Below, one piece after another: positions 45,223-55,002 of a stretch of DNA of 64,000 bases (its first letter is position 1; the number at the start of each line of letters is the position of its first letter). Below the pieces are notes generated by a model, which was not told where the DNA came from, did no database searches, and saw nothing but the letters and a program-made list of their open reading frames with translations. The translations under genes were made by a program, and so were the position numbers. This DNA comes from Promethearchaeota archaeon (lineage in GTDB: Archaea; Asgardarchaeota; Lokiarchaeia; Sigyniarchaeales; SOKP01), in NCBI GenBank assembly GCA_019894975.1, contig JAGXNO010000010.1:1-64000 (forward strand). Direction: 5' to 3'.

Positions 45223-45512
45223 TTATATTATAAATATAGCAATAGCTATAACTGTTACCCATTCGCCAATGATCTTAACTTTAGCTGTTTTAGTAATGTT
45301 TTTCGTTTCAATAGTTGTTCCGTTAATTTTTAATATTTCTTGCTTTCCTTTAAAATCAGATTACAAAATGGGGGAATGATTGAAGAAACTTTAACAATAC
45401 TGAATCTTTCAATGCCTGCATCTCTTAATGCTTCTTCAAATGAGCGTAATTCTGAATTTCTCGAGAATCCTGTTCCTTTAACAAAAAATATCTTCTTTGG
45501 TACAAAACTCAT
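45223..45512 (-). pseudogene. pdaD: Decayed pyruvoyl-dependent arginine decarboxylase
   Basis: From ATG 45512 the chain reads as the N-terminus of Pda[26 protein letters not shown], then VSSIIPP with the Ser-Ser self-cleavage site. It stops at 45330 after 60 codons. In another frame just beyond, GTTIETKNITKTAKVKIIGE and WVTVIAIAIF look like the family's C-terminal strand, ending at the TAA 45223. The intact enzyme has about 160 residues, so some 70 central residues and the frame are lost. It would have made agmatine for polyamine synthesis. It is divergent from deoxyhypusine synthase. Confidence 0.7.
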
Positions 45513-45603
45513 GTTTTTTTTTAAGGATTAAAGGTTGTGTGTTCAACTTATTTACTTTTAATGATTATATACTATTTAAAATTTCTAACATATTAGTTAA
45601 CTT

Positions 45604-46593
45604 ATGTCGCATTTTCAAAAAGAAGATTATTTAAAAAAGAAAGTCTTTCCTATTGATGTTAAAGCAATACAAAATATTGATGATCTTTTAACATCTCTTA
45701 AGAGGTGTGGATTTCAAGGGAGAAATTTGGGTATTGCTCTTGATATCCTTTACAAGATGGTAAGTTCAGATGATATTTTAACAGTTTTAACTTTAAGTGG
45801 CGCAATGGTCCCTGCGGGAATGGGAGAAATAATTAGCGCTTTAATAGAGAACAAACTGATTGATGTATTAATTAGCACTGGTGCTAATATAACTCATGAT
45901 TTGATAGATTCAACATGCAATATAGGACATTATCTAGGAGATCCTAATGTAGATGACACTGAATTGTTTAATTTTAGAATAAATCGAATTTATGATATTT
46001 TTCTTCCTGAAAGTAGTTATGATATAGCCGATAAGCAATTATTTGAGATTATTGAGAAAATATATGAAACAAAAAATATACATGAAACTCCATCTAATTT
46101 TCTGAAAAAAATAGGAGAGGAATTACCCAATCGATGTATCTTATCAGTAGCGGCTAAAAATGATATCCCCATATTTGTCCCTGCTTTTTCAGATTCAGAA
46201 TTTGCATTAAAACTGTTAAAATATGAATATTATAATGATTATGATTTTCAATTTGATATTTTAGAGGATGTAAAAAATTATGCTGATATTATTAGAAAAT
46301 CAAAAGAATATGGCTCTATAATAGTAGGTGGGGGTGTTCCAAGGAATTGGGCGCAACAGATATTTCCAATGTTAGATGAATTTGATAATATTGAAAGACT
46401 TGGTTATAACTACTCAGTTCGTATACACACCGCAACAGAATATGATGGGGGGCTTTCAGGAAGTACGTTTTCAGAAGCAAGGTCTTGGGGTAAATATGAT
46501 TTAGAATCCAAACATGTAAGTGTCTGGTGTGACGCTACAATCGCTTTACCGATTTTAATTTCAGGATTATTCCAACGATTGAAAATAATTTAA
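45604..46593 (+). CDS. dys: Deoxyhypusine synthase
   Basis: 329 residues. The NAD-binding LSGAMVPAGMGEII (about 65-78), STGANITHDLID, the GGGVPRNW motif and the active-site lysine in ARSWGKYD (about residue 296) are those of deoxyhypusine synthase. The enzyme moves the aminobutyl group of spermidine (or a related polyamine) to a lysine of aIF5A. A decayed arginine decarboxylase gene, whose product would feed polyamine synthesis, sits divergently 91 bases away. Confidence 0.93.
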   Translation: MSHFQKEDYLKKKVFPIDVKAIQNIDDLLTSLKRCGFQGRNLGIALDILYKMVSSDDILTVLTLSGAMVPAGMGEIISALIENKLIDVLISTGANITHDLIDSTCNIGHYLGDPNVDDTELFNFRINRIYDIFLPESSYDIADKQLFEIIEKIYETKNIHETPSNFLKKIGEELPNRCILSVAAKNDIPIFVPAFSDSEFALKLLKYEYYNDYDFQFDILEDVKNYADIIRKSKEYGSIIVGGGVPRNWAQQIFPMLDEFDNIERLGYNYSVRIHTATEYDGGLSGSTFSEARSWGKYDLESKHVSVWCDATIALPILISGLFQRLKII

Positions 46594-46599
46594 AAATTT

Positions 46600-47904
46600 T
46601 TAATTATCCTCTAGTTTTATAGCATTGTTTAAAAGACTATAAGCTTTTTCTCTCTCATTTTCTTCAAGCGAGCAATCTGTTATCTTCCAAAATCTATATT
46701 CATGATTAAAATAAGCAGCACAATTGTTTCTTATCTTTTCAGGGCAGTTTGTAATTTGCCAGCACTGAAATTTTCTACTTTCAAAGATTTTATGGATTTT
46801 CTTAGGGAGTCTCTTGTAATTGAAATCTGTTTCTTTTAGATATGAGTCTAAATTATTTGAGTTATAAGTGTTCCAGAATAATACTTTTCTATCCTTATTT
46901 TCTCTATCTGCTAAATAATCGAACATAGCAGCCATAGCTTTTCCTGTATAGGTAGTATCTAAATGAAACCCTTTGTCTTTCCCTTCTAATTCGTAAATAC
47001 TATCTACTGCATTTTGACTTTTTATTGTTTTTATTCCATATCCCGAACCTAAATATCCTCTAATAAAATCAAAATCATTTTCGCTTATTTTGATTCTTGG
47101 AATTTCTGTGTCTCGTTTGTGCAAAAACTTGATTGCTTTATTTGCATTTCTAGTAACGGTAGATGGATTTGCAGTCATATTGGTATAAACAGCTACAACA
47201 TTGATTTTTGAATTTAATCCTGATAACTTGCATCCTGCAATTAAACCCGCACTAGAACCCGTTGATGCTCCAGCAATAAAAATTTCATCTGGTTCAGGAA
47301 TTTGATTTCTATCTATTTGTTCTTTTAATTCAAAAGCAGCATTAATAAAACCTAAAGTCCCTAAAGATGTTCCAAAACCAAAAAGAGGTGATCCTCCTGG
47401 AAGCATAAAATAATATTTTGGTTTGCGTATTTGAAATAATAAAGTTTTTATGAAAGTAGTAATATCACTTCCAACGGGATGAAATTTTGCGCCAAAATAA
47501 TCGAATAATAGTAATGAACGTTGTACATGCCAAGTTATTGGTTGAGAAAATAGAAATATATCGCACCTTAAGGGTAAATCCAATTCTTTACACATTATAG
47601 CACAAGCTAATCCATGATTAGTACCAAATCCTCCAAAAGTAATAATCCCTTTCTTTTTTTTTTTTACTACATCCCCAAAAATAAATTCAAACTTTCGGAG
47701 CTTATTTCCCCCATAAATGTGATGGCTTAGATCATCTCGTTTAATGTAAATTTGACCACTGGTGAGATAGAAATGTTGTTCTAATTTATTTAATCTCTCT
47801 ACAGGTGTGGGTGTATTAGTAAGTAAAGGGATCCAAGGAACTTTTTCCTTTAATTTTGGATATATTTTGAATAAGATAGGTTCTGTCCTTTGCATATTTA
47901 TCAA
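46600..47904 (-). CDS. PLP enzyme of the ACC deaminase/D-cysteine desulfhydrase family with Cys-rich tail
   Basis: 434 residues, against about 330 for usual members. The fold type II core has the PLP lysine in GGNKLRK (Lys68), GGFGTNHGLA, and the phosphate loop GASTGSSAGL. These enzymes deaminate or desulfhydrate small amino acids such as ACC or D-cysteine. The last 60 residues add a cysteine pattern CWQITNC-P-x4-NC-x14-W-x4-C that resembles a two-CW type metal- or disulfide-binding module. Start ATG 47904, or the ATG three codons later. Confidence 0.85.
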   Translation of the reverse strand: MINMQRTEPILFKIYPKLKEKVPWIPLLTNTPTPVERLNKLEQHFYLTSGQIYIKRDDLSHHIYGGNKLRKFEFIFGDVVKKKKKGIITFGGFGTNHGLACAIMCKELDLPLRCDIFLFSQPITWHVQRSLLLFDYFGAKFHPVGSDITTFIKTLLFQIRKPKYYFMLPGGSPLFGFGTSLGTLGFINAAFELKEQIDRNQIPEPDEIFIAGASTGSSAGLIAGCKLSGLNSKINVVAVYTNMTANPSTVTRNANKAIKFLHKRDTEIPRIKISENDFDFIRGYLGSGYGIKTIKSQNAVDSIYELEGKDKGFHLDTTYTGKAMAAMFDYLADRENKDRKVLFWNTYNSNNLDSYLKETDFNYKRLPKKIHKIFESRKFQCWQITNCPEKIRNNCAAYFNHEYRFWKITDCSLEENEREKAYSLLNNAIKLEDN

Positions 47905-47919
47905 AATTAAAACAGATTA

Positions 47920-48819
47920 TTAGGATAATATGTATCCGTTGTTTTTCATGATTATTAAACCGTTTTTAAGAAACTTTTCGAAATGTTTTTCTATCATAAC
48001 TAATTCTGATATAATTTCGAAATTTTCATAGGTATATCTTCTATATATTAAATTTTTACCCTTAAGGTCAATTGGTCGAATATGTTTCTTCTCAGATAAA
48101 TTAGATAATATCCTTTCATCTCTCTTGAAAATAACCGATTTAAAATTGTCTAACTCAGATAGAATGTTATTCTTACCATATACAGGATTTTTATGGCCTA
48201 ACACAACAGTTTCTGCCCCCAAATCTTTAAGTTTGTCAATAGAATTTTCATATTCCATCAAATTAGAGTCAATACTTGCATAATATGGAAATCTTGTTAA
48301 ATCCATATCCCCAAAAAATGCAATTTTTGAATTAAGCTCAATAAATCCACAGTGACCCGCTGTATGGCCTGGACTATGGATTACTTTTAATTTTAAAGAA
48401 TTACCTATTTCAATAATTTCATTGTCTGCAATAAATGCTGATATTTTGGTATTTTGCATTCCAAACATGTCAAATAAAGTTTTAAATTCTTCTCCTGCCT
48501 TTTCACCTTGAACTCTATAATAGGGAAACATTTGTGTTATATCTTCAATAGGAATTTTATCTTTTTCATGACAAATGAATTTTGCACTAGGAAATAAATT
48601 ATTACCAGATATATGATCCTCGTGCCAATGACTTAGTACTACGGTTTTGATTTGAAAATCTTTTTGGATTTTTCTTAAACGTCGCCCTGAAACTCCTGTA
48701 TCTATTAAGGTGTTTCCAACAAGTAATGAGTGAGAATACGGATAATTTCCCTTTCCCTCTCCTTCTATAAAATAGATATTTTCAAACTCCTCAGATAATG
48801 TTTGTATAAAGTCTTGCAT
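47920..48819 (-). CDS. Metallo-beta-lactamase-fold hydrolase
   Basis: 299 residues. The metal site is complete: HWHEDH (about 62-67), HSPGHTAGH (about 151-159), GDMD and GHKNP. The C-terminal 70 residues are a winged-helix-like tail (KHIRPIDLKGKNLIYRRY). Closest to the general lactonase/glyoxalase II-like branch; substrate not known. It starts 15 bases from the PLP enzyme gene on the same strand and likely shares its promoter. Confidence 0.88.
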   Translation of the reverse strand: MQDFIQTLSEEFENIYFIEGEGKGNYPYSHSLLVGNTLIDTGVSGRRLRKIQKDFQIKTVVLSHWHEDHISGNNLFPSAKFICHEKDKIPIEDITQMFPYYRVQGEKAGEEFKTLFDMFGMQNTKISAFIADNEIIEIGNSLKLKVIHSPGHTAGHCGFIELNSKIAFFGDMDLTRFPYYASIDSNLMEYENSIDKLKDLGAETVVLGHKNPVYGKNNILSELDNFKSVIFKRDERILSNLSEKKHIRPIDLKGKNLIYRRYTYENFEIISELVMIEKHFEKFLKNGLIIMKNNGYILS

Positions 48820-49033
48820 CGTGATTCATAGTAGTAAAAATTTGAGAAATTTAAACGATTTAGCTTTCTTAAAGTTTGGGATTAAACTCAAGCAAATTGA
48901 TAATTCTTAATTTTTACCTTTGGTTTCTTAACGAATAATTCTAATTTCTTGTTGGACTAAATTGTAGGAGTTTTTATGGTTCTAGAGAAAATGATGATTA
49001 AGATAAATCAAATAAAAATACACATACCAAATT

Positions 49034-49201
49034 ATGTATTATTTGTGCCCAAATTGCTCTTCAAACAGAAAACCAAAGGTTATCAACTATTTTCCCCCTA
49101 TAACTGCTAAATGTTTAGAGTGCGGATACATGAATCTAGAAAATAAGTTTATAAAAGAAGAAGAGCACAGTTTCAATCAACAACTCAATTATTCTCTTTG
49201 A
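49034..49201 (+). CDS. Small zinc-ribbon protein, 55 aa
   Basis: 55 residues starting at ATG 49034. CPNC (5-8) and CLEC (27-30) are spaced as in a zinc ribbon, followed by GYMNLEN and a charged tail. Function unknown; free-standing ribbons of this size are often linked to transcription or translation. There is no clear ribosome binding site. The gene sits between the divergent MBL gene and the convergent proS gene. Confidence 0.55.
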   Translation: MYYLCPNCSSNRKPKVINYFPPITAKCLECGYMNLENKFIKEEEHSFNQQLNYSL

Positions 49202-49239
49202 GTTATTCTATTTATTCTTTTTTTTATTTTAAAGGTATA

Positions 49240-50715
49240 TTAATAACTTTTAGCGATATACACAGTACATCCCGCGGGTTTTCCACATATCAGACAAGTA
49301 GCAAATTCATGTTTTTCCTCATCAACTCGTTTACCTCGTACTTCTCCTCCAATTTCTTTCTCTACTATTTCAGCACACTTTAACGCTTCCATATCAATTG
49401 AACAAAATCCACAACAAACTATTTTTCCATTATCAATTGCTTTAATTGCAGCATCTTTTTCATATACTAGTTCTACTTGAGATTCGAAGTCTGTTAAGGA
49501 TTTTTCCTTTATTTCTTTAGTATAATTTTGAGCAATTTCATCAATTCTCTCGATCAGATTTTCCTCTTTTATTTCAAATCTCTTTCCGTCATGCCTTTTT
49601 ACAACAATAACCTGCTGTTTTTCTATATCTCTTGGTCCTATTTCGATTCTTATAGGTACACCTTTCAATTCCCAGGTATAAAATTTATTTCCCACAGACT
49701 CATCTGAATCATCGATTTTAATAACATATTTGTCTTTGAAGAGATCGTAAATTTCCTTTACTTTATCCAGCACTATTTTTTCTTTTCCCTTAAAAATAAT
49801 GGGGATAATAACAATCTGAACCGGGGCTAAGTCGAAAGGTAATACTAAACCATTGTCATCACCCAAATAAGCAATCATCGCTCCATAATTCCTACTTTGA
49901 GAAGGACCATAACAGGTCTGATAACCATATTTCTCTTCACCATCAGTATCGATAAATTTTACATTAAAAGCTTTTGAGAATTTCTGACCTAACAAATGAG
50001 TAGAAGGCAACTGTAAGACTTTTCCTGATCCCATTAATGCATCTGCTGCATATGTGTGAACAGCACCTGCAAATTTATCCCATTCTGGTCTTTGAAAGAA
50101 GATTATGGGGATACAACACTCATCCCGAAGAATTTGATAAGTTGATTCCATATCTTCTTTTACTTGCTTCATTGCATCTTCCATTGTGGCAAACACATTA
50201 TGGGATTCAATCCAATGAAATTCTCTACCCCTAAAAAATGGTCTTGTCATTTTTCCTTCATATCTCCAGACTTGACATGAGAGATATCTTTTAAAGGGGA
50301 GATCTTTATAACTTCTTATCCACATAGAATACATTTTGTATAATGCTGTTTCGCTTGTTGGCCGTAATGCTAAACGTTCAGTTAGTTTGCCTGAACTTCC
50401 TGCTTCAGTAACCCAAAATACCTCTGGGGCAAACCCTTTAACATGTTCTGCTTCTAATAAGAAATTTGATTCAGGAATTAGCGAAGGCATTGTAAGGGGG
50501 AGATGATCTTTCTTGTCTAACAAATCCTCTGTCTTTCTATACATTCTTCTAATTGTAATCGTTGCCCATTCACGGTATACAACGAATCCTTTAATATTAT
50601 ACCTAATATCAGCTAATTCTGCTTTAGTAATCAATTCTGTGTACCAACCGGAAAAATCTTCTTCCTTTGATACAGTTATTCCTATTATTGGAACTTCCTT
50701 CTTCTTTTTTGCCAT
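49240..50715 (-). CDS. proS: Prolyl-tRNA synthetase, archaeal/eukaryotic type
   Basis: 491 residues. Class II motifs are seen: motif 2 near FRGREFHWIESHN (FRxxE in the family) and motif 3 near GPRDIEKQQ, with the proline-specific RPTSETALYKMYS. The anticodon domain is followed by the zinc-binding tail of archaeal ProRS (CCGFC ... CLICGKPAG) and the C-terminal Tyr typical of this branch. It charges tRNA-Pro in the cytoplasm. Start ATG 50715. Confidence 0.96.
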   Translation of the reverse strand: MAKKKKEVPIIGITVSKEEDFSGWYTELITKAELADIRYNIKGFVVYREWATITIRRMYRKTEDLLDKKDHLPLTMPSLIPESNFLLEAEHVKGFAPEVFWVTEAGSSGKLTERLALRPTSETALYKMYSMWIRSYKDLPFKRYLSCQVWRYEGKMTRPFFRGREFHWIESHNVFATMEDAMKQVKEDMESTYQILRDECCIPIIFFQRPEWDKFAGAVHTYAADALMGSGKVLQLPSTHLLGQKFSKAFNVKFIDTDGEEKYGYQTCYGPSQSRNYGAMIAYLGDDNGLVLPFDLAPVQIVIIPIIFKGKEKIVLDKVKEIYDLFKDKYVIKIDDSDESVGNKFYTWELKGVPIRIEIGPRDIEKQQVIVVKRHDGKRFEIKEENLIERIDEIAQNYTKEIKEKSLTDFESQVELVYEKDAAIKAIDNGKIVCCGFCSIDMEALKCAEIVEKEIGGEVRGKRVDEEKHEFATCLICGKPAGCTVYIAKSY

Positions 50716-50783
50716 TGAAAACCATGTAATAAAATACTTTAAAAGTTAAAAATTTTATGAGTAAACCACCAAAAATCACATTT

Positions 50784-51770
50784 TTAGACTACCGAAGGAT
50801 TTCTAAGATCATTTAAGATTATCTCTAAATCTTGATATAGTCTTGGATAAAGCTTGGCAAATAAACGATACCAATCAATCCCAATCATTCCCCCTGCAAG
50901 AAAACAAAGAAAAAATCCTATAAAGACTATAGTTTCATGATTTAAATTGAAAATCTCCTTAGGCAAGAAATCAGTTCCATGAATAAACATGTTCAAAGCA
51001 AAAGAGTTTAATAAAATTCCAAAAGGATAATATAATCCTCTTGGAGATTTAAAAAAATGTATAGAATCTTGAGCAATTTCGTTGAATACAGGTGATATTT
51101 TACTTACTGGTTGAATTCGACGTGTTTCAATGAATTTTAACCTAATAACGTCTCTTCTATCCCTTAAAACTAAAAAACTCCCACTAAATAGAAACAAAAA
51201 AAGCAAAATCATGTCAAGTGCGAGAAAAATTCTTAACTTCCTCTTTAATACTTCATGTTGGATCATTAGCAAGCGAATTATCCAAAAAATGAATGCTATA
51301 AAGACAAATATTATCCCAACAAAACCCTCATGTACATGATAATTTTTAATAATCTTCCATTTTCTATTAGGATTAGAATTATTCCTGATGTATTTAATAA
51401 TATACAGATTTAATCCTGGAGATAAAATAGAAAGACTTAATATAGCAGAGATATGCCTTATAGTTGTCCAATTCCACCAACCGAGCTCGATCTTAAAAAA
51501 TTCAAGGAAATAAATACCAATCCATAATAGGGTTCCAATGGGGGCAATTATATTAAAGATCTTGATGTATAAATTGAAATCAATTAAAAATGTTAACAAA
51601 TAAAAGAAAGAGATAAAAAAAAAAATGGTTATCATCCAATTGACTTGTACATCAATAGAATACCATTCAAATTGTTGATTATAATAGAAAAAATAAAAGA
51701 TAATAAAAGAACTCGAAACTAGTAAAAAACAAAGAATCACTATTTTTAGACCAAATAAATATCTCTTCAT
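50784..51770 (-). CDS. Multi-helix membrane protein, unknown
   Basis: 328 residues with about eight membrane helices: near 7-30, 46-64, 72-90, 105-125, 150-168, 182-203, 245-262 and 280-302. A motif YHVHEGFVGIIF lies just before helix 5, with two histidines that could bind metal or heme, but no family can be assigned. The cytoplasmic loop before helix 7 is long. It lies 68 bases upstream of the proS start codon on the same strand. Confidence 0.6.
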   Translation of the reverse strand: MKRYLFGLKIVILCFLLVSSSFIIFYFFYYNQQFEWYSIDVQVNWMITIFFFISFFYLLTFLIDFNLYIKIFNIIAPIGTLLWIGIYFLEFFKIELGWWNWTTIRHISAILSLSILSPGLNLYIIKYIRNNSNPNRKWKIIKNYHVHEGFVGIIFVFIAFIFWIIRLLMIQHEVLKRKLRIFLALDMILLFLFLFSGSFLVLRDRRDVIRLKFIETRRIQPVSKISPVFNEIAQDSIHFFKSPRGLYYPFGILLNSFALNMFIHGTDFLPKEIFNLNHETIVFIGFFLCFLAGGMIGIDWYRLFAKLYPRLYQDLEIILNDLRNPSVV

Positions 51771-51884
51771 TGAACCTAATAATACAACTAATAATACTTA
51801 ACTATAATTAGTTAAATTGATTTAAGAATGTTTTACAAAGAAGAGATCTGGTAGAGAATAATAGGAAGTAAATATGTTATTAAT

Positions 51885-52625
51885 CTAATCAGGAAGAAGT
51901 TTTGCATCTGTAATAACAATTTCATTTTTAATCACAGATTCATAGTTTTTTGAATCCAAATACTTCTTAATTTCTTCCCCTATTTTTGCTAAATCCCTAA
52001 AATCTTGGTCTTCACTTATCTCGTACATTATAATCGACTTTGCAGATTCTAAGTCTTCTTTGCTTAATGTATCTTCAACTGATATTACGACTGAAACAGC
52101 ACCGGCTACTAATGCTATCTTTTTGATTTCCTCCTCCAAGGAACCAAATGTAAAGTAATTCCTACTTTTTCTTTCAATTTTTTCTATCAACACTTTTTCT
52201 AAATTCTGCCGTGAATTTTGATCATAGAAGGCAGTCAATTCTTGAGTGCAAATATTTCTGTATTTCCCAGAAATCAGGTCATTTTTGTCATGAATAAATT
52301 CTATTAATTTATCATAATACTCTTGGTCAATCTTGTGGAAGTTTTCAATATTTCTTACTAAATCTGTTAAATAGAAAATCAAATCATAATAAAATTTCAA
52401 GGTAGAATTAATATCTAGCTTATCATCCATCGCTTTTATTTCAGGATAATACTTTTTGAGTATAAGGTTGATGTTATGATTAAAATCAGCACATAATTTA
52501 GCAATTTCGTTGATATTCTTCACCGATTTCTTATTTAATTGAGAAAGGAGATTCTCATCTAAGTTTAATAACTCTTCAAATACTTCCTTAATTTTTGAAT
52601 TATATTTTTTTTCTATGTAGCTCAT
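51885..52625 (-). CDS. Helical coiled-coil protein, unknown
   Basis: 246 residues if it begins at the ATG at 52625 (MSYIEKKYN); an in-frame ATG at 52652 would add nine residues. Residues 1-165 are helical with coiled-coil character. Residues of about 170-246 change to alpha/beta (IALVAGAVSVVISVEDTL, YESVIKNEIVITDA), a possible small effector domain. No membrane segment. I do not recognise the family. Confidence 0.55.
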   Translation of the reverse strand: MSYIEKKYNSKIKEVFEELLNLDENLLSQLNKKSVKNINEIAKLCADFNHNINLILKKYYPEIKAMDDKLDINSTLKFYYDLIFYLTDLVRNIENFHKIDQEYYDKLIEFIHDKNDLISGKYRNICTQELTAFYDQNSRQNLEKVLIEKIERKSRNYFTFGSLEEEIKKIALVAGAVSVVISVEDTLSKEDLESAKSIIMYEISEDQDFRDLAKIGEEIKKYLDSKNYESVIKNEIVITDAKLLPD

Positions 52626-52745
52626 ACCCTTATAAATTAGATAAAAATACATCTATATAATGTTATTCATTCGCTTATCTCTGAGAAATAGCTAAATATA
52701 ATCATTAAATTGATATAAACTTCTTCAGAGATTTACTTTTACAAG

Positions 52746-53948
52746 TTAAAGAATGAATAATTTCGTCGCTTCCATAACAGCTCCACTGATGATTGGAACC
52801 GAAAAATTATCATTTACTCCAATAGGGAGTAATTCGATCAATGGTGCAGCAATCCCGCCAGATAATAATACAATTAAGGGTATATCAATTGTTGTGTAGA
52901 GGATAAATCCAAATAGTATAACTGATCCTATAAAGGCAAGAGTTCCTTCAAGAGTTTTTTCAAATATCTTATGTCGGCCATATGCTAATCCAAATACTTT
53001 ACCAAACATATCCCCAAATACTAGAAAAATTAGGGCAGCTATAGCGATTTCAATCTCAAAAAATAGCAAAATAATAAAAGTGGACATGAGAAATATTGTC
53101 ATTGACGAAAATTTATTTTTCTCATTTTTTCTATAAATTGCTTTTGTCTTTTCTGTTAGTAAAACATTGGTTTTTTTATGGACAAATCTAAAGATGTCAA
53201 GAGCTATAAAGCATAGACTCACAATTCCTATAACTGCAAGACCAAGCTGAACATCAATAAAATAGAATATTAGAAATAACAATGATACGGGTCTTATTGC
53301 AACCCTCCACCAATTTGCTAAAAATTCTTCATCAGTGATCACTAATTTTTTTTCTGTGATTACTTTATACATCCCAATACTACCAATATGGATGAGAATT
53401 ATCACAAAAAATAAGTTATACCCACTTGTAGGATATATTAAAAACACAGAATAACCAAGCAATGGAAACAACACTGCTGGCAATAAGCTTCCTGATTTAG
53501 AAATATAAGTAAAAATTGTTACCAATATTAACAAAAAGATAATCACATAAAAAATATTGAAGCTGACAGTTAAATAATTTACAAGATAATATAGCAATAT
53601 TCCCGTTGCTGTAGCATTACCTTGACCTCCCTTAAAGTCTAAATAAAAGGGAAATACATGCCCCACGATAGCTGCTAATCCACTAACTTGGATGAAAATA
53701 AAATCTGCACCCAGAGAATATGCTATTAACATCGCTAGCAGTCCCTTTAACGTATCATATAAAGCCGTTGGGATCGCATAACTAAGACCCAGAACCTTAA
53801 ACGCATTTGAAGTTCCTGCATTTTTCGTACCTTCTTCTCTTATATCAATACCTTTTACCTTACCAAAGATAAAAGCGGGTAATATTCCACCAAGGACATA
53901 GCCTATTAATATACTTAATACTCCTATTATAATATCGAAAAAGTTCAT
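52746..53948 (-). CDS. Fusion of PlsY acyltransferase and dolichol/phytol kinase-like domains
   Basis: About 400 residues from ATG 53948 (an upstream ATG at 53966 would add six). The N-terminal half is PlsY: DIREEGTKNAGTSN and GHVFPFYLDFKGGQGNAT contain the glycerol-3-phosphate and acyl-phosphate binding motifs of the family. The C-terminal half, after about six helices, has FGDMFGKVFGLAYGRH, EKTLEGTLA and ELLPIGVNDNFSVP, the CTP-using dolichol/phytol kinase signature. The PlsY third motif near its C-terminus is not seen. The protein would be wholly membrane-embedded and could link phosphatidate-like synthesis to its activation. Confidence 0.8.
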   Translation of the reverse strand: MNFFDIIIGVLSILIGYVLGGILPAFIFGKVKGIDIREEGTKNAGTSNAFKVLGLSYAIPTALYDTLKGLLAMLIAYSLGADFIFIQVSGLAAIVGHVFPFYLDFKGGQGNATATGILLYYLVNYLTVSFNIFYVIIFLLILVTIFTYISKSGSLLPAVLFPLLGYSVFLIYPTSGYNLFFVIILIHIGSIGMYKVITEKKLVITDEEFLANWWRVAIRPVSLLFLIFYFIDVQLGLAVIGIVSLCFIALDIFRFVHKKTNVLLTEKTKAIYRKNEKNKFSSMTIFLMSTFIILLFFEIEIAIAALIFLVFGDMFGKVFGLAYGRHKIFEKTLEGTLAFIGSVILFGFILYTTIDIPLIVLLSGGIAAPLIELLPIGVNDNFSVPIISGAVMEATKLFIL

Positions 53949-54153
53949 AAACCAACACTTTTGCAAATAGTATGAACTAATTTAAACATATATGGTAGAA
54001 TGGAATATAAAATAAAAAAAGAAAAAAATTTTATTCTTATTGCGTGGCGTATGATTAATTCATATTAAATTTCAGATTTCTTTCAAAAAAAAGTTAAAAT
54101 TTTTCTATGTAGTATTAATTACTGTACTTTAATAAATCTATTACGTGGTGCTT

Positions 54154-55002
54154 ATGAAAGAATATAAAACTTTAAAAATTGAAGAACGAGAAGAGGGAAT
54201 CTCTATTATAACTCTTAACAGACCTAAAAGGCTGAATGCAATTAACTTTGAATTAATAGAGGAGTTTAATGATTATTTAGATTATCTAGAAAATAATTAT
54301 GAAATCTATGTTGTTATTTTAATTGGTGAAGGACGGGCGTTCTCAGCGGGACTCGACTTAAAGGGTATTAATTTACTAAGTAATAATGAGCTGGCCAAAA
54401 ATGATCCTAGATTCAAATATCTTAAAACAGAAGACTCGATTAAAGTTGGTCATATATTTCAAAAACGTTTAACTCAGATGATGATTAAACTGAGAAAAAT
54501 TCCCCAACCTGTAATAGCGGCAGTCAAGGGCCCTGCTTATGGAGGTGGTTTAGCTTTTTCATTAGCCGCTGATATACGGATTGCCGGAGAAAGTGCAGTC
54601 TTCTGTAATGCTTTTATAAAAATTGGTGTATCCGGGGCGGATTGCGGAAGTACATATTGGCTTCCCCGCATAATTGGATTCTCAGACGCTGCAGAAATCA
54701 TTTATACAGGAAAGGATGTTGACGCTCAAGAAGCTAAACGAATTAGACTTGTTTCAAAAGTAGTGCCTGATGATAAAATACTTGATGAAGCCCTAAAAAT
54801 CGCAAAAAATATGCTAAATAAAAGTGTTTTAGGTCTTCGATTAACCAAACAAGCATTAAATATTAATATCGATGCACCCTCTCTAGAAGCGGCAATTGAG
54901 CTAGAAAACCAAATTCAGAACGTAGCCAGTCAGTCAATTGATGCAGAAGAGGCAAGAGTAGCGTTTTCCGAAAAGAGAGAACCAAAGTTTAGTAAGTGGT
55001 GA
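54154..55002 (+). CDS. Enoyl-CoA hydratase/isomerase
   Basis: 282 residues from ATG 54154; the GTG at 54145 is a less likely start. Crotonase-fold motifs: LNRPKRLNAI (substrate A-loop), GRAFSAGLDL (oxyanion hole), the second oxyanion segment GPAYGGGLAFSLAADIRI and SGADCGSTYWLPRIIG, where a Glu usually acts as base and Asp replaces it here (residue order suggests a variant site, as in dienoyl-CoA isomerases). It works on acyl-CoA esters in the cytoplasm. No other beta-oxidation gene is adjacent. Confidence 0.9.
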   Translation: MKEYKTLKIEEREEGISIITLNRPKRLNAINFELIEEFNDYLDYLENNYEIYVVILIGEGRAFSAGLDLKGINLLSNNELAKNDPRFKYLKTEDSIKVGHIFQKRLTQMMIKLRKIPQPVIAAVKGPAYGGGLAFSLAADIRIAGESAVFCNAFIKIGVSGADCGSTYWLPRIIGFSDAAEIIYTGKDVDAQEAKRIRLVSKVVPDDKILDEALKIAKNMLNKSVLGLRLTKQALNINIDAPSLEAAIELENQIQNVASQSIDAEEARVAFSEKREPKFSKW

